Assembly (NCBI GenBank): GCA_031548515.1
Contig: JAVBRB010000001.1
Coordinates: forward strand, 62,001 to 126,000
Reading direction: 5' to 3'
Length of the DNA: 64,000 nt
Source of the DNA: UBA940 sp031548515
GTDB lineage: Bacteria > Bacteroidota > Bacteroidia > Bacteroidales > Rikenellaceae
The translations under genes were made by a program, and so were the position numbers. The notes beneath the pieces are model-generated. The model had not been told where the DNA came from. It did no database searches and saw only the letters and a list, made by a program, of their open reading frames with translations. This document shows positions 7,336 through 16,401 of the stretch, in pieces (position 1 is the first letter of the stretch; the number at the start of each line of letters is the position of its first letter).

Positions 7336-8238
7336 ATGGAATTTTACCATACGCCGGTGTTGCTGTCCGAGTCTCTGGATTTGCTTGACATAAAGCCCGA
7401 TGGCACATACATCGACCTCACTTTCGGGGGCGGGGGACATTCGCACGCCATACTCGGAAAACTCTCGGACAAGGGGCGGCTATACGGTTTCGATCAGGAC
7501 GCAGAAGCAAGGCCGAATATTCCTGACGATGCGCGCTTCCATTTCGTGGAGGGCAACTTCCGTTTTATGCGCGGACTTCTGCGCGAACGCGGAGTGAAGC
7601 AGGTCGACGGCATACTGGCCGATCTGGGGGTCTCGTCGCGCCATTTCGATGTCCCGGAACGCGGCTTTTCATTCCGCGCCGACGCCCCGTTGGACATGCG
7701 CATGAACCAAAACGGCAAACTTACCGCCGCGAATGTAATAAACACCTACGAGCCGGCGCAACTGATAGCCGTTTTTCGTGACTACGGCGAACTCGATTCG
7801 CCACACAAGGCGGCAGGACGCATAGCCGAGGCCCGCAAAGCAGCACCCATCCAGACCACTTTCGAACTGACCGAGGTTCTGCGTCCGCTGATACCAAAGA
7901 ATGACGAGAGCAAATACCTGTCTAAATTATATCAGGCGGTCAGGATCGAGGTCAACAGGGAAATTGAGGCACTGAAAATGGCTCTCGAACAGAGTCTGAA
8001 AGTGTTGAACCCGGGCGGACGGCTGGTCGTGATCTCGTACCATTCGCTCGAAGACCGGCTCGTTAAGAACTTCATGAAGACGGGCAACATGGAGGGACGG
8101 ACCGAAAAAGATTTCTACGGACGGATGGAAACTCCGTTCGAGATCGTAACGCGCAAAGCCATAGTTCCGGGCGAAAAAGAACTGATACAAAACCCGCGAA
8201 GCCGCAGCGCCAAACTACGTGCGGCGCAAAAAATCTAG
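7336..8238 (+). CDS. rsmH: 16S rRNA (cytosine-1402-N4)-methyltransferase (RsmH/MraW)
   Basis: RsmH methylates N4 of C1402 in the 16S rRNA decoding centre, using S-adenosylmethionine. The protein has 300 residues, the usual length. Motifs are HTPVLL-type YHTPVLLSESLDLL at the N-terminus, the SAM-binding DLTFGGGGHS (about 27-36), FDQD (54-57), DGILADLGVSSRHFD (91-105), the LDMRM block (119-123), and YHSLEDR near residue 235. It opens the dcw cluster; mraZ, its usual upstream partner, is not here. The next gene starts 3 nt after the stop. Upstream lies a repeat whose palindrome sits close to the start codon. No consensus promoter is clear; GAGCTTTG at about 7321 is a weak -7 candidate. Confidence 0.95.
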   Translation: MEFYHTPVLLSESLDLLDIKPDGTYIDLTFGGGGHSHAILGKLSDKGRLYGFDQDAEARPNIPDDARFHFVEGNFRFMRGLLRERGVKQVDGILADLGVSSRHFDVPERGFSFRADAPLDMRMNQNGKLTAANVINTYEPAQLIAVFRDYGELDSPHKAAGRIAEARKAAPIQTTFELTEVLRPLIPKNDESKYLSKLYQAVRIEVNREIEALKMALEQSLKVLNPGGRLVVISYHSLEDRLVKNFMKTGNMEGRTEKDFYGRMETPFEIVTRKAIVPGEKELIQNPRSRSAKLRAAQKI

Positions 8239-8241
8239 GGT

Positions 8242-8844
8242 ATGGAGAGAGTGGAATACGATCCCGAAATAGACCCTTCGATACGAGAAGCACAGGAGGA
8301 GGCCGAACGCAAGCGCGAACTTTCGGCCATGATACGCCTTGAAATCGAGCGTATTGCACAGGAAAGCGAGGCAAAGAAAGAGGAAGCAGCCAAAGAAGAA
8401 AGCGAAGGAGAATCCGACCCCGAAAAAGAACGCGAAGAACGTGAACTCGACGAACGGCAAAGGCGCCGCGAAGAAAAAGAGAAGAAACGGCAGGAAAAGT
8501 CCGACAAAAACGCACTGCGCGCAAAAGAGGGAAAAAAGGCGTTCCAGTCCATCTTCACTGGCAATATACTAGACACGGAATGGGTACGCAAAATGTTTCC
8601 ATACCTGCTCGGATTCGCAGTTCTGCTGATGCTCTACATCGCCAACATCTTCCACCTGCAAAGGCTGCACCGCAGCCAGCAAAGGCTGGAAAACGAAATC
8701 CGTGAACTAAGCATCAAAGCAGTAGGCTATTCGGCAGAACGCGCACAAAACACACAGCGCAGCGCCATAGTCAGGAGGCTGGAACAAAAAGGGATACCGC
8801 TCGAAGAATTTCCCAATCCTGTCAAAACCATAGATTCGAAATAA
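8242..8844 (+). CDS. ftsL: FtsL-like division protein with long charged N-terminal extension
   Basis: Position between rsmH and ftsI and the topology identify it as the FtsL equivalent. Residues 1-112 form a very charged Glu/Arg/Lys-rich region expected to be a long cytoplasmic helix or coiled coil. One membrane helix follows (about 118-137, PYLLGFAVLLMLYIANIFHL), then a periplasmic helix of about 60 residues with the heptad-like QRLHRSQQRLENEIRELSIKA. FtsL would join FtsQ and a DivIC-like partner to activate FtsW-FtsI septal synthesis. Most Bacteroidota homologues are about 100-130 residues, so the 200-residue length here is due to the N-terminal extension. FtsL is poorly conserved, so the call relies mainly on context and topology. 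Confidence 0.75.
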   Translation: MERVEYDPEIDPSIREAQEEAERKRELSAMIRLEIERIAQESEAKKEEAAKEESEGESDPEKEREERELDERQRRREEKEKKRQEKSDKNALRAKEGKKAFQSIFTGNILDTEWVRKMFPYLLGFAVLLMLYIANIFHLQRLHRSQQRLENEIRELSIKAVGYSAERAQNTQRSAIVRRLEQKGIPLEEFPNPVKTIDSK

Positions 8845-8847
8845 GCC

Positions 8848-11079
8848 GTGAAATCAGGCCAGCCGAATATCAAGAAAGAGATCATGGTGCGCGTAAAGTT
8901 GCTTTACGTGATCTTCTTCATGCTTGGAATCTGTATTTTCGGGCGTATCATATATCTTCAATACAGTCCCGAAGGACTCAAGCTAAAGAAAAAGGCAGAA
9001 AACTCCAACTTCAGACTGGACAGGATAGACGCCGCGCGCGGCGAAATTATGGCGGCCGACGGACAATTGCTGGCAACTTCAGTACAGAAATATTATGTGG
9101 GTATAGACTTCCGGGCCGAGGGACTCAAGAAAGATGTTTTCGACGCAAACATAGACGGCCTTGCCGAACACATGGCGCAAAAATTCGGAGACCGGTCCAA
9201 AGCCCAGTACAAGTCGATGCTGCAGAACGGCTGGAACAACCGCGGCAAAGAGCGCTACCGCCGCATAACTCCGCGCCTGATCACTTACAACGAACTGCAG
9301 GAGCTGCGCAAATTCCCGCTGTTGAACCTGTCGAAGAACCAGGGAGGATGGTCTACGGAAGACGTGACCGAACGGGTACGCCCATACGGGAAACTTGCGG
9401 AACGCACCATCGGGAAGACCGTCGAAGTGCGCGATTCTATCACTAAACCCCACCGGGACTCCACCAAACGCCAAAAAACCTATGTCCTGACCGAAAAAGG
9501 ACAGAGTGGGATAGAATTTTCGTTCAACGACGAACTTAAAGGGCAAAGCGGATGGCAAATGAAGCAGAAGATCACTGCAAGTTTCTATATGCCGGTGCCT
9601 GACAGCGAACTGAACGTCGAACCGGTCAACGGACGCGACGTAACCACGACGCTCGACATGGACTTCCAGGACGTAGCCAGTTCGATGCTCGAACGCCAGC
9701 TTGTGAGATACAACGCGCTGTGGGGTACGGTGGTGCTGATGGAAGTCTCCACGGGCGAGATAAAGGCCATGGCAAACCTCTCCAACCACGGCGGAAACTG
9801 CATCGAAGACTACAATTACGCCCTCGGTGGAGTCTCCGAACCCGGTTCGACTTTCAAACTGGCATCGCTGCTGTCCCTGTTGGACGACGGAATGAACCTC
9901 GACGACATGGTGGAGGTGGGCGACGGCACGAGAAAGCTCCCGGGAGGCAGGCAGATAAAGGATGACCATCCACCCGAAAGCAGCATAATAACCCTGAAGC
10001 GCGTTTTTGAAACCTCTTCCAACGTGGGTTTCGTGGAGGCGACAGAAAAACGGTTTACAGAGAAGAACCGTGAAAAGGACTATGTGGACTATATAGTCAA
10101 CCTCGGCTTCGACCGCCCGTTAGGCACAGGAATGGCAGGCGAGGCCGTTCCGATCTTCCACAAACCGACGCCTGAACAGAAACAGGCCGGGCGCTGGCAC
10201 AGGAACTCGATCGCGTATATGTCGCACGGCTATGGCTTCGAGATCAGCCCGCTGCACACGCTGACCATCTATAATGCCGTGGCCAACAACGGGAAAATGG
10301 TGAAGCCGATGCTCATTAAAGAACTTTCGGAGTACGGCGCTTCCGTACGGAAATACCAGACCGAGGTCATCAATCCGAGCATCGCTCCGTCACGCACGAT
10401 AAAAGCTGTCCAGGAATGTCTCGAAGGGGTGGTCGACGAAGGCACGGCAACAGTGTTGAAAAATCCGTATTATGCGGTTGCCGCAAAGACCGGCACTGCC
10501 CAGCAGCTCACCGGCGGACGATATCTCGGCGGCTACGCGGGACAGCTGTACCTGGCGACAATGGTGGGATACTTCCCGGCAGATAATCCAAAATACAGCA
10601 TCATCGTGGCCATAGGAACGCGATACGGTTCTGGTGCATACAACATCTACGGTTCATCGCTGGCAGGTCCTGTGTTTAAGGCGGTGGCGGACAGGGTATA
10701 CGTCACCCATCACGAGTGGCAGAAGCCGGTCGACCGCGCCAACCCGAAAGTCACGCAGCCGCCCGCCGTGAAAGGAGGCCCTGTACGCGCCGTTAGGAAA
10801 GTTTCTAACGAGTTGGACATCAAATTGACCGGTGATGCCAGGCGCAATGACTGGGTCAATACCAGGACAGATTCTGCAACCGTCGTTGTAACGACATTAT
10901 CCTCAACCGGAGGAATCGTTCCGTCGTTGACAGGCATGGGGCTGAAAGATGCAATATATGCAATAGAAAGCCGCGGGCTGAATGTCGACTTCACCGGAAA
11001 AGGTAAAGTCGTGTCGCAATTTCCTACAGCGGGAGAAGCGGTCCGCCCCGGCGCAACAGTCACGATAACACTGAGATAG
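8848..11079 (+). CDS. ftsI: Septal penicillin-binding protein (FtsI/PBP2-class transpeptidase) with C-terminal PASTA domain
   Basis: This class-B PBP crosslinks septal peptidoglycan together with FtsW. It has 743 residues: an N-terminal membrane anchor (about 17-38), a pedestal/dimerisation domain containing RGEIMAADGQLLATS (64-78), and the transpeptidase domain. The catalytic motifs are S334-T-F-K337 in EPGSTFK, SSN at 390-392, and KTGT at 547-550. A single PASTA-type domain occupies about 685-743 (GGIVPSLTGMGLKDAIYAIESRG...). The start is GTG 8848, three bases after the ftsL stop, and murE begins one base after the ftsI stop, so the genes are translationally packed. A spacer rich in Arg and Lys (about 630-680) separates the transpeptidase and PASTA domains. 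Confidence 0.93.
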   Translation: MKSGQPNIKKEIMVRVKLLYVIFFMLGICIFGRIIYLQYSPEGLKLKKKAENSNFRLDRIDAARGEIMAADGQLLATSVQKYYVGIDFRAEGLKKDVFDANIDGLAEHMAQKFGDRSKAQYKSMLQNGWNNRGKERYRRITPRLITYNELQELRKFPLLNLSKNQGGWSTEDVTERVRPYGKLAERTIGKTVEVRDSITKPHRDSTKRQKTYVLTEKGQSGIEFSFNDELKGQSGWQMKQKITASFYMPVPDSELNVEPVNGRDVTTTLDMDFQDVASSMLERQLVRYNALWGTVVLMEVSTGEIKAMANLSNHGGNCIEDYNYALGGVSEPGSTFKLASLLSLLDDGMNLDDMVEVGDGTRKLPGGRQIKDDHPPESSIITLKRVFETSSNVGFVEATEKRFTEKNREKDYVDYIVNLGFDRPLGTGMAGEAVPIFHKPTPEQKQAGRWHRNSIAYMSHGYGFEISPLHTLTIYNAVANNGKMVKPMLIKELSEYGASVRKYQTEVINPSIAPSRTIKAVQECLEGVVDEGTATVLKNPYYAVAAKTGTAQQLTGGRYLGGYAGQLYLATMVGYFPADNPKYSIIVAIGTRYGSGAYNIYGSSLAGPVFKAVADRVYVTHHEWQKPVDRANPKVTQPPAVKGGPVRAVRKVSNELDIKLTGDARRNDWVNTRTDSATVVVTTLSSTGGIVPSLTGMGLKDAIYAIESRGLNVDFTGKGKVVSQFPTAGEAVRPGATVTITLR

Positions 11080-11080
11080 C

Positions 11081-12538
11081 ATGAGACTGAAAGAAATTCT
11101 GAAAGAAGTCGGAACTATACGGGCCGTCGGACCGGAAAATGTGGAAATCGGCACGCTGACTTTGGATTCGAGGTCGGCAGTGGAAGGAGCGTTGTTTTTC
11201 GCGCTGAAAGGCACGGCCAGCGACGGACACGAATACATTACCGCGGCAGTGGAGAACGGGGCCGCGGCAGTAGTATGCGAACAGTTGCCTGCAGAAACAA
11301 AAGAAGAAGTGGCATACATCGTCGTCGGCGATTCGCAAAAGGTCATGGGCCAGGCCGCATCGGCTTTTTACGGACACCCCAGCCGGAAACTCCAACTCGT
11401 GGGTGTAACCGGAACAAACGGCAAGACCACAACAGCAACGCTCCTGTACGATATGTTCCGCTCATTGGGACATCGGGCCGGATTATTATCGACTGTCGAT
11501 TACCGCATCGGCAATGTCGTGCTGCCTTCTACGCATACCACTCCCGACCCGCTTAGAATCAATGCAATGCTGGCGACTATGGTCGAAAAAGGGTGCGAAT
11601 ACTGTTTCATGGAGGTAAGTTCGCACTCGGTAGTGCAACAGCGCATAGCCGGATTGGAATTCGCCGGGGCGGCTTTCACCAACATTACCCACGACCATCT
11701 GGATTACCACGGCACCTTTGCCAACTACATAGCGGCCAAGAAGGCTTTCTTCGACGGCCTCCCTGCGGCCGCATTTGCGGTCACCAATATTGATGACCGC
11801 AACGGCAGGGTGATGGTGCAGAACACGAAAGCGACTGTCAAGACGCTCTCGCTGCGTTCGATGGCCGATTTCAGGTGTAAAATAATCGAGAAACACTTCG
11901 ACGGAATGCTGCTGGCGATCGACGGAATAGAAGTATGGGCGCATTTCATCGGAAGATTCAATGCCTACAATCTGTTGACGGTCTATGCCTGCAGCCGCAT
12001 GCTGGGAATCGGGAAAGAGGACGCGCTACGGGTCCTGAGCACCCTGACGCCTGTGAGCGGACGCTTCGAGACGGTGCGCTCGAAAGGCGGTATCACAGCC
12101 ATCGTCGACTACGCCCACACGCCCGATGCACTTCAGAACGTACTGGACACCATCGCCGAACTGCGCACGCCCGGCCAAAGACTTTACACGGTGGTTGGCT
12201 GCGGAGGCGACCGTGACGCCGCAAAGCGTCCGATAATGGCGCGAATGGCGGCATCAGGCAGCGATTTCGCCATCCTGACCTCGGACAACCCGCGCACGGA
12301 AGATCCCGCCGCGATACTGGCGCAGATGAAAGCCGGATTGGAACCCGGACAAAAGGCTGTGGCCATTATCGACCGCCGCGAAGCCATCAATGCCGCCGCC
12401 GCCATGGCCCGGCCCGGCGACATTATCCTGATCGCCGGAAAAGGGCACGAAGATTACCAGATAATAGGAACGGAGAAACATCATTTCGACGACCGCGAAG
12501 AGATCCGTAAAGCATTTGAGATAATAGACCTAATATAA
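11081..12538 (+). CDS. murE: UDP-MurNAc-tripeptide synthetase (MurE)
   Basis: MurE adds the third amino acid to UDP-MurNAc-L-Ala-D-Glu using ATP in the cytoplasm. The protein has 485 residues. The P-loop GTNGKT is at 111-116, with the carbamylated-lysine region near 220 (AAKKAFFDGL). The C-terminal substrate-recognition motif DNPRTEDP begins at 402; DNPR is the signature of enzymes that add meso-diaminopimelate, so the peptidoglycan should be the mDAP type. The VVGCGGDRDAAKRP segment (371-384) is the mononucleotide-binding region of the C-terminal domain. It starts one base after ftsI and ends 7 nt before mraY. Confidence 0.95.
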   Translation: MRLKEILKEVGTIRAVGPENVEIGTLTLDSRSAVEGALFFALKGTASDGHEYITAAVENGAAAVVCEQLPAETKEEVAYIVVGDSQKVMGQAASAFYGHPSRKLQLVGVTGTNGKTTTATLLYDMFRSLGHRAGLLSTVDYRIGNVVLPSTHTTPDPLRINAMLATMVEKGCEYCFMEVSSHSVVQQRIAGLEFAGAAFTNITHDHLDYHGTFANYIAAKKAFFDGLPAAAFAVTNIDDRNGRVMVQNTKATVKTLSLRSMADFRCKIIEKHFDGMLLAIDGIEVWAHFIGRFNAYNLLTVYACSRMLGIGKEDALRVLSTLTPVSGRFETVRSKGGITAIVDYAHTPDALQNVLDTIAELRTPGQRLYTVVGCGGDRDAAKRPIMARMAASGSDFAILTSDNPRTEDPAAILAQMKAGLEPGQKAVAIIDRREAINAAAAMARPGDIILIAGKGHEDYQIIGTEKHHFDDREEIRKAFEIIDLI

Positions 12539-12545
12539 TCAGAAC

Positions 12546-13775
12546 ATGTTATATTCACTCGGAGAATACCTGCAGCGGCAGTTCGACATCCCGGGCGTCG
12601 GGATCTTCCAATACCTTTCATTCCGCGCAGCGGCTGCCATAATCATCGCCCTGCTCATAGCTATGGTATTCGGCGCCTCGATCATAAAACTACTGAAGCG
12701 CAAGCAGATAGGAGAGGACATCCGCGAACTGGGACTTGACGGACAAAGCCAGAAAAAGGGCACCCCGACTATGGGTGGCCTTATAATCCTCACGGCTATC
12801 CTGGTTCCGATCCTGCTTTTCGGCAACTTCACTAACGTCTACACCCAACTGATGCTGATCTCCATGATCTGGCTCGGCATTATCGGCTTCATGGACGACT
12901 ACATCAAGGTCTTCCGCCACAACAAAAAAGGACTCGACGGCAAATTCAAGATCGTGGGGCAAGTGGGTCTGGGTATTATCGTCGGCACGGTCATGTGGCT
13001 CAGTCCACAGGTCGTGGTCAAAGAAGTTCACAGTCCGCATACAGATCAGGTAGTGCTGTTCTCGGGCGAACAGACGCTGCAGTCGGGCGAACCTGAAAAG
13101 ACCACCAAAACCACCATCCCATTCCTTAAAAACAAGGAACTCGACTACGGTGTGCTGACAGGGGAAAAGGGAAATAACGGTCCCGTGACATGGGTGCTTT
13201 ATATACTGGCTGCCATTTTCATCATCACGGCGGTGTCGAACGCGGCCAATCTTACTGATGGTCTCGACGGGCTGAATACCGGGGTAGCAATCCCCATAGT
13301 GGTGATACTCGGGGTTTTCGCCTATCTTTCCGGCAACATCATATATGCAGACTACCTCAATATAATGTACATACCCGGAACCGGAGAACTGCTGATCTTC
13401 GCGGCGGCAATGGCGGGCGCGCTCATCGGTTTCATGTGGTATAACGGCTACCCGGCGCAGGTCTTCATGGGCGATACCGGAAGCCTCGCCATAGGGGGCA
13501 TAATAGCGGTGATGGCCCTGTTGATTCGCAAGGAACTGTTGCTGCCAATCATGTGCGGCGTATATCTTATCGAGACCTGCTCGGTGATAATCCAGCGCAC
13601 ATGGTTCAAGATCACCAAAAAGAAATACGGAGAAGGGAGGCGGGTGTTCCTGATGTCGCCGATACACCACCACTACCAGAAGAAGGGCTACCACGAATCG
13701 AAGATCGTCATACGGTTCATCATAGTGTCGGTCCTGCTGGCTGCCATCACATTAACCACCCTTAAAGTCAGATAG
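12546..13775 (+). CDS. mraY: Phospho-N-acetylmuramoyl-pentapeptide transferase (MraY)
   Basis: MraY transfers phospho-MurNAc-pentapeptide to undecaprenyl phosphate to give lipid I at the inner membrane. The 409-residue polytopic protein has about ten membrane helices. Key motifs are KKGTPTMGGL (about 70-79), the Mg-binding DDYIKV (about 117-122), NAANLTDGLDGLNTG (about 229-243), FMGDTGS, and the cytosolic MSPIHHHYQKKGYHE segment containing the HHH active-site loop. An extramembrane loop of about 60 residues (about 155-215) between helices is longer than in E. coli and fits the Bacteroidota form. The next gene, murD, starts 2 nt downstream. Confidence 0.95.
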   Translation: MLYSLGEYLQRQFDIPGVGIFQYLSFRAAAAIIIALLIAMVFGASIIKLLKRKQIGEDIRELGLDGQSQKKGTPTMGGLIILTAILVPILLFGNFTNVYTQLMLISMIWLGIIGFMDDYIKVFRHNKKGLDGKFKIVGQVGLGIIVGTVMWLSPQVVVKEVHSPHTDQVVLFSGEQTLQSGEPEKTTKTTIPFLKNKELDYGVLTGEKGNNGPVTWVLYILAAIFIITAVSNAANLTDGLDGLNTGVAIPIVVILGVFAYLSGNIIYADYLNIMYIPGTGELLIFAAAMAGALIGFMWYNGYPAQVFMGDTGSLAIGGIIAVMALLIRKELLLPIMCGVYLIETCSVIIQRTWFKITKKKYGEGRRVFLMSPIHHHYQKKGYHESKIVIRFIIVSVLLAAITLTTLKVR

Positions 13776-13777
13776 GC

Positions 13778-15118
13778 ATGAAGAGGATAGTAATTTTAGG
13801 AGGGGGTATAAGCGGCTATGGTTCAGCCATACTCGCAAAAAAACAAGGGTTCGGCGTGTTCTTGTCAGACATGGGGGCCATTGCTCCAAAATACAAGGAG
13901 AGACTCGAAGAGTGGGAAGTGCCTTTCGAAGAGGGAGGGCATACAGAAGAACTGATCCTGAACGCCGACGAGGTGATTAAAAGCCCGGGCATTCCGGACA
14001 AGGCGCCGATAATAAAGGCTCTTGTGGAAAAGGGTGTTCCCATCATCTCGGAAATCGAGTTCGCGGGGCGCTACACCACCGCCAAAACCATCTGCATCAC
14101 GGGGTCCAACGGCAAGACCACCACCACTACCCTCGTATACCGGATATTGAAAGACGCCGGTTTCAACGTCGGTCTGGGCGGCAATATCGGCGAGAGTTTC
14201 GCATACCAGGTGGCAACGGCCAGCTTCGACTGGTACGTACTGGAACTTAGTAGTTTCCAGCTCGACGGCATGAGCGATGTCCGCGCCGACGTGGCGGTGC
14301 TGATGAACGTCACGCCCGACCACCTCGACCGCTACAACTACTCGTTCGACCACTATGCCGCCAGCAAAATGGGTATCGTGCGCAACCAACGACCCGATGA
14401 CACTTTTATCTACTGCGACGACGACCCGAAGACCATGGAAATGCTGCCGCAGTATAAACTCGGGATGCGCCGCCTGCCTTTTTCGGTGAAAGATAAACAG
14501 AAACAGGGAGCATGGCTTTCCGACGGCGCGATAAAGGCAACGGTCGGAAGTGAAAAACTAGGGATAGACACCTCGGCGATGAAGATACGAGGCATCCACA
14601 ACGTCTACAACGCGATGGCGGCGGGGATGGCGGCCATGGCGGCGGGGGTTCCGGCGGATAGCATCGTGCGCACCGTGACCGCCTTCGAGGGGGTCGAACA
14701 CCGCCTGCAGCATGTGGGCGTGATCGACGGCGTGGAGTACATCAACGACTCCAAAGCCACGAACGTCGACTCGGTGTGGTACGCTTTGGAAAGCATGGCC
14801 AAGCCCATTGTCTGGATCGCGGGCGGGACAGACAAAGGAAACGATTACGAACCTCTGTTCCCGTTCGCACCCAAGGTTAAAGCACTTGTGTGCATGGGTG
14901 TTAACAACGAAAAACTGGTGAAGTCGTTCCGCGGGCTGATACACGAGATCTACAAGACGGGGAGCCTCGACGACGCCATGAAACGCGCGCGTAAACTGGC
15001 CTCTCCGGGCGACGTCGTGCTTCTTTCGCCAGCCTGCGCAAGTTTCGACCTTTTCGAGAACTACGAACACCGGGGCCGGCTGTTCCGCGAATGGGTGGAA
15101 AGCCATAAAGAAGGTTAA
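13778..15118 (+). CDS. murD: UDP-MurNAc-L-Ala:D-Glu ligase (MurD)
   Basis: MurD adds D-glutamate to UDP-MurNAc-L-alanine using ATP. The protein has 446 residues. The N-terminal Rossmann-like part begins RIVILGGGISGYGSA, and the ATP-binding P-loop GSNGKT is at 109-114. Conserved segments follow: ELSSFQLD, NVTPDHLDRY, GVEHRLQHVG and NDSKATN. The C-terminal domain contains WIAGGTDKGNDYEPL and LLSPACASFDLFENYEHRG, which are typical of MurD. The TAA stop overlaps the ftsW start codon in a TAATG arrangement, indicating translational coupling. Confidence 0.95.
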   Translation: MKRIVILGGGISGYGSAILAKKQGFGVFLSDMGAIAPKYKERLEEWEVPFEEGGHTEELILNADEVIKSPGIPDKAPIIKALVEKGVPIISEIEFAGRYTTAKTICITGSNGKTTTTTLVYRILKDAGFNVGLGGNIGESFAYQVATASFDWYVLELSSFQLDGMSDVRADVAVLMNVTPDHLDRYNYSFDHYAASKMGIVRNQRPDDTFIYCDDDPKTMEMLPQYKLGMRRLPFSVKDKQKQGAWLSDGAIKATVGSEKLGIDTSAMKIRGIHNVYNAMAAGMAAMAAGVPADSIVRTVTAFEGVEHRLQHVGVIDGVEYINDSKATNVDSVWYALESMAKPIVWIAGGTDKGNDYEPLFPFAPKVKALVCMGVNNEKLVKSFRGLIHEIYKTGSLDDAMKRARKLASPGDVVLLSPACASFDLFENYEHRGRLFREWVESHKEG

Positions 15119-16401
15119 TGATGGAGCATACCGTTGAGAAAAAGTGGACCTTACGGCCCGGCGGTGACCGGGTGCTGTGGACGATCGTAATCATACTTGC
15201 GATCATGTCGCTGCTGGTGGTCTATTCGTCCACCGGTGCGTCGGTCTACAGCCGCAGCGGCGCCGACGGAAGCCATTTCAGCATATTCCTGCGCCAGTTC
15301 GGTATCGTGCTGATGGGGCTTGTGGTGGTCTATGCCGTACACAAGGTAAACTATCAGTTCTACGGCCGCGTGGTGTGGACTGCATACGCGTTAGCCCTGG
15401 TTTTCACCATACTTGTTTACTTCATCGGCGAGGCCAGCAACCTTGCCGAAAAAGCCCCGCGCTTCATACGCATACCCATAATAAACTTCACGTTCCAACC
15501 TTCGGACTTCCTGAAAGTCGCGACCGTGATGGTGGTGGCTCGCGAATTGGCACGGCGGCAGAAATCCATCGACCGCATACCGATATTTCCGCCTTTCTCA
15601 CCGAAAGCATGGCACAAGAACAAGGACAGCATGAAAATCCTTACCGGCACCACCCTGCCGCTGCTGCTGCCGATCGTGTTGTCTTGCGCGGTGATCTTCC
15701 CGACAAACCTCTCGACGGCACTCATCTTGTTCATGACCTGCTTCGTGATGCTTTTCATCGGCCGTCTGAGAGTAAAAGACCTGATGAAGTTCGTGCTGAT
15801 ACTGGCCATCTGCGGAGGGCTGGGCCTCGGGTTTCTGTACGCCATAGGCAAGCCCCCCGAGAGGATGAGCACTTGGGTAAGCCGTATCGGAGCTTTCATC
15901 GGAATCGGAGAAAAGGCCGAGGATGCCGACTACAATTACCAGGTCGAACAGGCAAAGATAGCCATTGCATCGGGAGGTATCTCGGGACGGGGTGCAGGCG
16001 AAAGTATTCAACGCGAGAATCTTCCGCTTGCCGAATCGGACTATGCCTATGCCTTTATTATTGAGGAATACGGGGCGATAGGCGGGGTGTTGGTGTTGCT
16101 TCTGTATCTGTGGATATTTTTCCGGGCGATATTGATCTTCCGCAAGTGCGGGACGGCATTCCCGAGTATGCTGGTGTTGGGACTCGGGCTGCTCATCACA
16201 CTGCAGGCCATGGCCAACATGATGGTTTCCACTAATCTTGCGCCGTCGACGGGGCTGACGTTGCCGCTGATAAGCCAGGGAGGGTCGTCAGAACTGTTCC
16301 TGTCGCTGGCCCTTGGCATGATGCTTGGCGTCAGCCGCCAGATCGAGGAGCAGACGCTCGACAAACCGAAAGAAGAATCATTATTAGAGACTGCTAAATA
16401 A
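15118..16401 (+). CDS. ftsW: Septal peptidoglycan glycosyltransferase (FtsW, SEDS family)
   Basis: FtsW polymerises lipid II at the septum in complex with the PBP encoded upstream. This 427-residue polytopic membrane protein has about ten helices. SEDS motifs visible are the FQPSDFLKVATVMVVARELARRQ block (about 120-142) and the periplasmic loop ESDYAYAFIIEEYGAIGG (about 302-319) containing the catalytic-type Asp of the SD/ESDFIFA region. The C-terminal GLTLPLISQGGSSELFLSLALGMMLGVSR is also present. A cytoplasmic or periplasmic insert of about 40 residues with Pro/Lys (IPIFPPFSPKAWHKNKD) is longer than in proteobacterial FtsW. It overlaps murD by one base at its start and murG by one base at its end. 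Confidence 0.93.
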   Translation: MMEHTVEKKWTLRPGGDRVLWTIVIILAIMSLLVVYSSTGASVYSRSGADGSHFSIFLRQFGIVLMGLVVVYAVHKVNYQFYGRVVWTAYALALVFTILVYFIGEASNLAEKAPRFIRIPIINFTFQPSDFLKVATVMVVARELARRQKSIDRIPIFPPFSPKAWHKNKDSMKILTGTTLPLLLPIVLSCAVIFPTNLSTALILFMTCFVMLFIGRLRVKDLMKFVLILAICGGLGLGFLYAIGKPPERMSTWVSRIGAFIGIGEKAEDADYNYQVEQAKIAIASGGISGRGAGESIQRENLPLAESDYAYAFIIEEYGAIGGVLVLLLYLWIFFRAILIFRKCGTAFPSMLVLGLGLLITLQAMANMMVSTNLAPSTGLTLPLISQGGSSELFLSLALGMMLGVSRQIEEQTLDKPKEESLLETAK

